10,707 nt of DNA from an uncultured Spirochaetales bacterium (GTDB lineage: Bacteria > Spirochaetota > Spirochaetia > Sphaerochaetales > Sphaerochaetaceae): positions 1-10,707 of the forward strand of contig CAKQJZ010000069.1 in the NCBI GenBank assembly GCA_934247875.1. Direction: 5' to 3'. Made by a program: the position numbers and the translations under genes. Positions 6,523 through 10,707 of this stretch are shown piece by piece (within the stretch, counting starts at the first letter, position 1; each line of letters opens with the position of its first letter). The notes beneath the pieces were generated by a model that ran no database searches, was not told the DNA's origin, and saw nothing but the letters and a program-made list of their open reading frames with translations.

Positions 6523-7812
6523 ATGCGCATTGCGTTCGGTTTTGATATCTTCTATCCAGAGACTAATGGAGTAATAACAACTACTATAAATCTTGCTAGA
6601 AATCTTATAGAACTAGGTCATGAAGTTTGGTTCTTTGTACCATACAATAAGAAATTCAAAGACAATGTAATTGAGAATGGTATCCATATCATTCATGTCA
6701 GAGCACTGCCTTCTTATATCTACAAAGGCATGCGCATGATTCCAACTTATGGAAAATTCTTAGCTCCTATACTCAGAAAGCATAAGATAGATATTGTCCA
6801 CAACACTACTCCATGGCTTATGGGTATGTCTCTAAACCATGCAGCTCGCAAGCTTCATATCCCAACTGTTGGAACTCATCATACTCTTATCGATGACCCT
6901 ATATATATCCAATACGCACTTAAGAGCATGAAGCTCTCAAAGGCTGCGACAAAGGCTATCTGGAGTGTTGTATTCAATCCATTCTATCGTCTGACTTGGG
7001 TTGCAACAGCACCTGCTAAGAAGACATGCAGACAGATCCAGACTAAGTATCCATCACTTGATGTCAGATATATCTCAAATGGTATTGATACTTCACGTTT
7101 TGATAAGAACATCAAAGAGCTTCCGCTCCCTCACTCTATCCCTAAAGAGTGGGTTGGTAAGCGCACTCTTATATATGTAGGGCGTCTTGGCTATGAGAAA
7201 GCTATCGATGTCACATTCAATGCCTTCTCTCTTTGCTTAGAGAAGAATCCTGATGCAAAGCTTATTTGCATTGGTCGTGGTCCTGCTGAAGAGAGACTTC
7301 AGAATATGATTCAGAAGCTCAAGATGCAGGATAGCATTCTAATGACAGGTCTTATTCCAAACAATGAAATCATTGGAAGCAAGATTCTTTCAAAGTGTGC
7401 AGCTTTTGTAACTGCATCGCTTTCTGAGAATCAGGCGATTACTGTCATTGAAGCACTTTGCTCAGGCGCACCTGTTATTTGCGCTGATGTTCCTAACATG
7501 ACAGCTATTGTAAGAGAGGACCAGGGTTGGTTCTTCAAAGGCGGAGATGAGGAAGATCTTGCAAGGATGATGGATAGAGCTCTTAACAACACTGAAGAGC
7601 GAGAGAAGAAGAGCGAAGCCGCTCTCACTTCTATTCCGCTCTTTGATGGCAGAGCTGTAGCTAAGCAGTTTGAAGAGCTTTACTACGAGATGCTCAGAAA
7701 ACGCGACAGTGGTTTCTATGTCGAGAAAGGTGAAGAGAAAGCACTTGCTTATGCGAAGGAAATCGAGAGAGAAGAAGCATTAAAGAATAACAGTGAGATA
7801 TCCTCCAAATGA
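6523..7812 (+). CDS. GT4-family glycosyltransferase, possibly glycolipid or surface-glycan synthesis
   Basis: 429 aa, predicted cytosolic or peripheral at the inner membrane, with no signal peptide. It has the two-domain GT-B layout of retaining GT4 enzymes. The N-terminal acceptor half opens with FYPETNGVITTTINLARNL (10-28), the loop typical of this family, and has VGTHHTLID (116-124). The C-terminal nucleotide-sugar half has ISNGIDTSRF (184-193), YVGRLGYEKAID (218-229, with the phosphate-contacting Arg/Lys pair R221 and K226), IGRGP (250-254) and the E-x7-E motif SENQAITVIEALCSG (301-315, E302 and E310). Overall it resembles monoglucosyl-diacylglycerol synthase and phosphatidylinositol mannosyltransferase relatives, so a glycolipid product is plausible, but donor and acceptor cannot be read from sequence. 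The charged tail after about residue 395 is not part of the core fold, and its last codons overlap the convergent barrel gene. ATG 6523 gives the expected beta-strand start MRIAFGFDIF. Confidence 0.92.
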   Translation: MRIAFGFDIFYPETNGVITTTINLARNLIELGHEVWFFVPYNKKFKDNVIENGIHIIHVRALPSYIYKGMRMIPTYGKFLAPILRKHKIDIVHNTTPWLMGMSLNHAARKLHIPTVGTHHTLIDDPIYIQYALKSMKLSKAATKAIWSVVFNPFYRLTWVATAPAKKTCRQIQTKYPSLDVRYISNGIDTSRFDKNIKELPLPHSIPKEWVGKRTLIYVGRLGYEKAIDVTFNAFSLCLEKNPDAKLICIGRGPAEERLQNMIQKLKMQDSILMTGLIPNNEIIGSKILSKCAAFVTASLSENQAITVIEALCSGAPVICADVPNMTAIVREDQGWFFKGGDEEDLARMMDRALNNTEEREKKSEAALTSIPLFDGRAVAKQFEELYYEMLRKRDSGFYVEKGEEKALAYAKEIEREEALKNNSEISSK

Positions 7813-8931
7813 GAAATCACTTCCAGTTCGTTCTCCTGGAATCTTTGTATATACATATTGATACTCAAAGAATACTCTGAATAGTCCAAAGATATGCATA
7901 TCGACGCCGACGCCAACGCCTCCCAGGAAGTCATACCCTACTCCTTCACCTGAATTGAGTATTCTGCCAGCTGAGAATCCATTATCAAAGAATACATATG
8001 CACCTGGATATGTTCCCTTTGAAAGGACTTCTGGTCCAACTAGCCAAAGTGTTGAATTAAGCGCCATATACACAGAGCGTGGTGGAATGCGCTTTCCCAT
8101 GAATGAGTTATTCATCAGATATCGTGGCACAGCGCTTCCTGAGAATATGCTTGCGTCTAAGTATGTAGCAATATATAGAGAGTACTTATTCCTATCACTC
8201 CACCAATCCTTATCACTACTGAATGTATGCTTATAAGCAGCACTGAAGTCCATCTTGCTGCAGCTTGTCTTAGTATAGTTGAATGCTGATAGTTTATTCA
8301 GGAAGAACCAAGGTGCAAACAATATGCTTGCATCAACTTTAAAGCCCTCTGGTGTTCTATAGTCATCATCAAGCATATTGAATGAAAGCTTTATATTGAA
8401 TGAGTTTGATAGCATATATTTGCCACCACCAAGGTCTGGAGTTCCTACTAGATAGCCAGAATCAGAGGAAGGGAAAAGCGATGTCTTACCAAAGACTCCC
8501 GCATAGTTGCCATTCCTGATATCACTAAAATCAGCAAATGCCTGTTCCCAGCGCATACGAAGTATAAATGATAGAGAAAATGATGCGCCAGAATCTTTCA
8601 GTAGACCTTGCTCATAGACAACAGAGCCATCTGAAAATGCAACATTATAGCCATTGCCTTCAACATCATCCAAGATTTTGCCTGTTGCAGGATCTTGAGA
8701 CACTGTCCTATTTGCTAGCCCTGCTTCTAAGCGTGCATAGACTTTAGAATCTAGACCTTTGAAAAAATCAAGTCCACTTACACCGAAGTCACCCCAAAGA
8801 GATACAGGGAGCATATTATATGCGAAGTCAGACAAGTAGGATGCATTGATGATTGCAGAGTAATAGCTCTCTTTCGCATATAGCGAAATGGAAGCAAGAA
8901 TGAGAATGATTGCAACAATGACCCTTTTCAT
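7780..8931 (-). CDS. exported 383-aa outer-membrane barrel-like protein of unknown function
   Basis: The signal peptide is MKRVIVAIILILASISLYA (cleavage near 19). The mature chain is rich in aromatic, alternating strands with Gly/Ser/Asp turns, as in outer-membrane barrels. The end of the protein, FDNGFSAGRILNSGEGVGYD (315-334) then LGGVGVGVDMHIFGLFRVFFEYQY (336-359), recalls the last strands of Omp85/BamA-like barrels, but there is no POTRA region and the chain is short, so this is only a resemblance. The C-terminal residue is Leu, not the usual Phe. It shows no clear relation to the two Wzi-like proteins. The start is fixed by an in-frame TGA nine bases upstream of ATG 8931. No SD is seen, and a promoter ends eight bases before the ATG. 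Its last codons overlap the convergent glycosyltransferase gene by 33 bp. It follows the ATPase gene by 94 bp on the same strand. Confidence 0.82.
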   Translation of the reverse strand: MKRVIVAIILILASISLYAKESYYSAIINASYLSDFAYNMLPVSLWGDFGVSGLDFFKGLDSKVYARLEAGLANRTVSQDPATGKILDDVEGNGYNVAFSDGSVVYEQGLLKDSGASFSLSFILRMRWEQAFADFSDIRNGNYAGVFGKTSLFPSSDSGYLVGTPDLGGGKYMLSNSFNIKLSFNMLDDDYRTPEGFKVDASILFAPWFFLNKLSAFNYTKTSCSKMDFSAAYKHTFSSDKDWWSDRNKYSLYIATYLDASIFSGSAVPRYLMNNSFMGKRIPPRSVYMALNSTLWLVGPEVLSKGTYPGAYVFFDNGFSAGRILNSGEGVGYDFLGGVGVGVDMHIFGLFRVFFEYQYVYTKIPGERTGSDFSFGGYLTVIL

Positions 8932-8939
8932 TTTGTTTC

Positions 8940-8968
8940 AATATACCAAGCGACATGTTTTAAAACAA
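8940..8968 (-). promoter_or_regulatory. promoter immediately before the 383-aa barrel gene, probable (near-)leaderless start
   Basis: Read on the minus strand, the -35-like TTGTTT (8968-8963, three of six) is followed by a 17-base spacer and the -10 TATATT (8945-8940, five of six). The -10 is preceded by TGG, an extended -10. The ATG at 8931 begins only eight bases after the -10, so transcription would start within a few bases of, or at, the start codon. Confidence 0.5.
8956..8967. repeat. 12-bp perfect palindrome TGTTTTAAAACA
   Basis: The palindrome overlaps the candidate -35 of the 383-aa barrel gene promoter, a position suited to a repressor site. It is AT-rich and could be a chance occurrence. 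Confidence 0.35.
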
Positions 8969-9025
8969 TCGATGCAGGTTAAGTTACAATATTTTTCTCA
9001 AGTACTGAATATGAAAATGAGCGAA

Positions 9026-10612
9026 TTAGAGAATCTCTTCTTTCCACTCGTTGATTTTCTTCTCACTTGATGAGAAGTTTATTCCAACAAGGTGAACAGT
9101 CTTTGAACTATCTGAAGCAAACTGATTTGCATATCCTTTGTCATGAATCTGCTTGAGTGCTATATCTGCAGATTGGTCATGCTTGAATTCAAAGATGTAG
9201 ATATGCTTATCTGCCTTGAGTATTGCATCGACTCTGCCATTCTTTGTCTCTATCTCACTGCCAATTAAGGCGCCAAGTGCCTTCATTGAAGAGAAGAAGA
9301 TAGAGCTGTAATAGAGCTCATCTGCATGCTTAGATAAATCACATGGTATTGCTTCATATATTGATTTCAGTCTATCAATCGCATCTCCAACGCGTCCATC
9401 TGCAAAGCACTTATCTATCTTTAACTCTGAGAACGTATCAGCAGCTGTTTCTCCTCCATAGAGAGAAAGTATGTTTTTTGAATACGCAGTAGCAACTTCT
9501 TCATTAGGGAAATCCAAAAGAAGAAGATTCTTATTATCTTCATCAACTCCTTTAATAGTTAAGTAACCAGATTGAAAAAGAAGGGATCTGTACTTAGCAG
9601 AACTGATATTATTGGATGCCATTGCAAGAATATCGAAAGTAGTTATGTTTTCTATATCTATTGCTCTAGCAACATCTTTTGATATATCGAATCTGACTTT
9701 CTTCGCAACATTCATCAATAGCATCATGCCACCTGTATCTATCCAGTAGTTGTTGAGAGCTATTCCTCCGTCAGCGAAGAAGCTTCCTATTGATACAGGG
9801 TTGTATAAAGCATCTTTCTGTCTTGGTGTGAATCTGTAGCCATCATATTTTCTTCTAAGTGCAGCAATGTAATCTTCACGTGTCATTCCAGAGTCTGATA
9901 TTCCATTTGCAATATACTCTGCAAAGTAATGATTGAGTTCATCTTCTGTATAGCCAAATAGCGTCGAATATTCTTCAGTCAAAGATATATCTCTTAGGTT
10001 ATTCATTGATGAGAATATGCTGACTTTAGAAAACTTAGTGACACCAGTGATAAAGGCAAAATGAATATGTGCAGATGCAGCTTTGATTATTTCAAAGAAT
10101 CGCCTAAGCACTGTTCTCATTTTCTCTACATTTGGATTATAGATATTAGATGATAGTATCTTGTCGTATTCATCAATCAGAATAACGATCTTATTGTCCT
10201 CTGCAAGCTTCTCTATGACTCTTTTAAGATTGGTTTCGTAATATTCTGTTCTATCAATTTTGATTGAATATTGGGAAATGATATCATCAAGCAGATAAAG
10301 GAGTTTCTTCTTGAGCTCTGTTGCATCATCTGCATCAATATTTCCTAAATCTATATGTATTACAGGATACTCTTTCCAGTCATAGTCTGTGTCATAAATC
10401 TTCAGACCTTTGAAGAGCTCCTTCTTTCCTTTGAATATTGCTTCAAGAGTTGAGAGCAACAAAGTCTTGCCGAAGCGGCGTGGACGGGAACAGAAGAACA
10501 TTCCAGGCGTTTTGGTCAGCAAAGAATAAATGATATCTGTTTTATCAACATAAATAGCATCAGCTTTAATAAGCTCTTCAAAACTGGATATAGATGTAAT
10601 AATGTTCTTCAT
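9026..10612 (-). CDS. AAA-ATPase-like / PD-(D/E)XK nuclease-fold fusion protein
   Basis: 528 aa and cytosolic. The N-terminal part is the AAA-ATPase-like domain of a family abundant in gut anaerobes (Pfam names AAA-ATPase_like and PDDEXK_9). It opens with the typical FEELIKADAIYVDKTDIIYSLL (11-32). The phosphate loop is SRPRRFGKTLL (42-52), with Arg in place of the usual first Gly but the GKT intact. Walker B is IVILIDEYDKIL (142-153, D147 and E148), and FAFITGVTKFS (185-195) is in the sensor position. The middle region contains YDGYRF (256-261). The C-terminal domain holds GRVDAIL (459-465) and IYIFEFK (471-477), giving D462, E475 and K477 as the PD-(D/E)XK core, followed by an IALKQIHDKGYA helix (484-495). 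The biological role of the family is not established; defence and mobile-element roles have been suggested for relatives. ATG 10612 follows an in-frame TAA. No SD is visible. Confidence 0.9.
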   Translation of the reverse strand: MKNIITSISSFEELIKADAIYVDKTDIIYSLLTKTPGMFFCSRPRRFGKTLLLSTLEAIFKGKKELFKGLKIYDTDYDWKEYPVIHIDLGNIDADDATELKKKLLYLLDDIISQYSIKIDRTEYYETNLKRVIEKLAEDNKIVILIDEYDKILSSNIYNPNVEKMRTVLRRFFEIIKAASAHIHFAFITGVTKFSKVSIFSSMNNLRDISLTEEYSTLFGYTEDELNHYFAEYIANGISDSGMTREDYIAALRRKYDGYRFTPRQKDALYNPVSIGSFFADGGIALNNYWIDTGGMMLLMNVAKKVRFDISKDVARAIDIENITTFDILAMASNNISSAKYRSLLFQSGYLTIKGVDEDNKNLLLLDFPNEEVATAYSKNILSLYGGETAADTFSELKIDKCFADGRVGDAIDRLKSIYEAIPCDLSKHADELYYSSIFFSSMKALGALIGSEIETKNGRVDAILKADKHIYIFEFKHDQSADIALKQIHDKGYANQFASDSSKTVHLVGINFSSSEKKINEWKEEIL

Positions 10613-10630
10613 AGATATAATTTAGCATAA

Positions 10631-10636
10631 ATTATA
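10631..10636 (-). promoter_or_regulatory. -10 element for the ATPase/nuclease gene
   Basis: A perfect TATAAT on the minus strand ends 18 bases before ATG 10612. No convincing -35 is found at 16-19 bases upstream. The predicted leader would be about 11 bases, AT-rich and without an SD. Confidence 0.4.
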
Positions 10637-10707
10637 CTAAGACCATAAATTAGATAGGGAGGATAAAAAACAACGAATATCTGCTACCATCAATCATAAG
10701 AAATAGG

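Noticed and set aside
10656..10662. AGGGAGG on the plus strand, suggesting a divergent gene start near the window end.
   Set aside because: No ATG, GTG or TTG lies within a usable distance downstream, and the window ends 45 bases later.

Overview
The window looks like a chromosomal segment from a Gram-negative, moderately AT-rich bacterium. My best guess is a gut spirochaete (Treponema/Sphaerochaeta-like). The reasons are three exported proteins with outer-membrane beta-barrel character, an AAA-ATPase/PD-(D/E)XK protein of a type common in gut anaerobes, and the overall style of the proteins. No lineage-diagnostic RNA gene is present, so the assignment is an inference.

Layout. (1) At 58-1026 (minus) is a very AT-rich, cysteine-rich 322-aa protein of unknown function. 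(2) At 1035-2916 (minus) is an apparently complete group II intron. Its 5' end is GTGCG, an EBS1/IBS1 match is visible, domains V and VI are recognisable with a bulged branch-point A, and it encodes a 421-aa reverse transcriptase/maturase without a C-terminal endonuclease domain. (3) At 2946-6317 (minus) are two adjacent, mutually related exported proteins resembling the Wzi-like capsule-assembly barrel family. (4) Divergent from them, at 6523-7812 (plus), is a GT4-type glycosyltransferase with a good sigma70-type promoter. (5) Converging on it and overlapping it by 33 bp is a 383-aa exported barrel-like protein (7780-8931, minus). (6) At 9026-10612 (minus) is an AAA-ATPase/PD-(D/E)XK fusion protein.

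How the parts may fit. The glycosyltransferase and the Wzi-like pair share a 205-bp divergent control region and may both serve the cell surface (glycolipid or surface polysaccharide), though no other polysaccharide genes are visible. The intron sits 29 bp after the second Wzi-like gene and 8 bp before the 322-aa gene. Precise removal of the intron joins AAAAAGGG to GGGAAATTATG, which creates a strong Shine-Dalgarno site just before the ATG. The 322-aa gene may therefore be the last gene of the Wzi-like operon, with translation depending on splicing.

The most notable points are the intron placed inside a ribosome binding site, a second in-frame SD-TTG start inside the enlarged domain VI loop, and promoters lying so close to start codons that two barrel genes may be leaderless. 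No tRNA, rRNA, CRISPR array or complete new multi-gene system was recognised.
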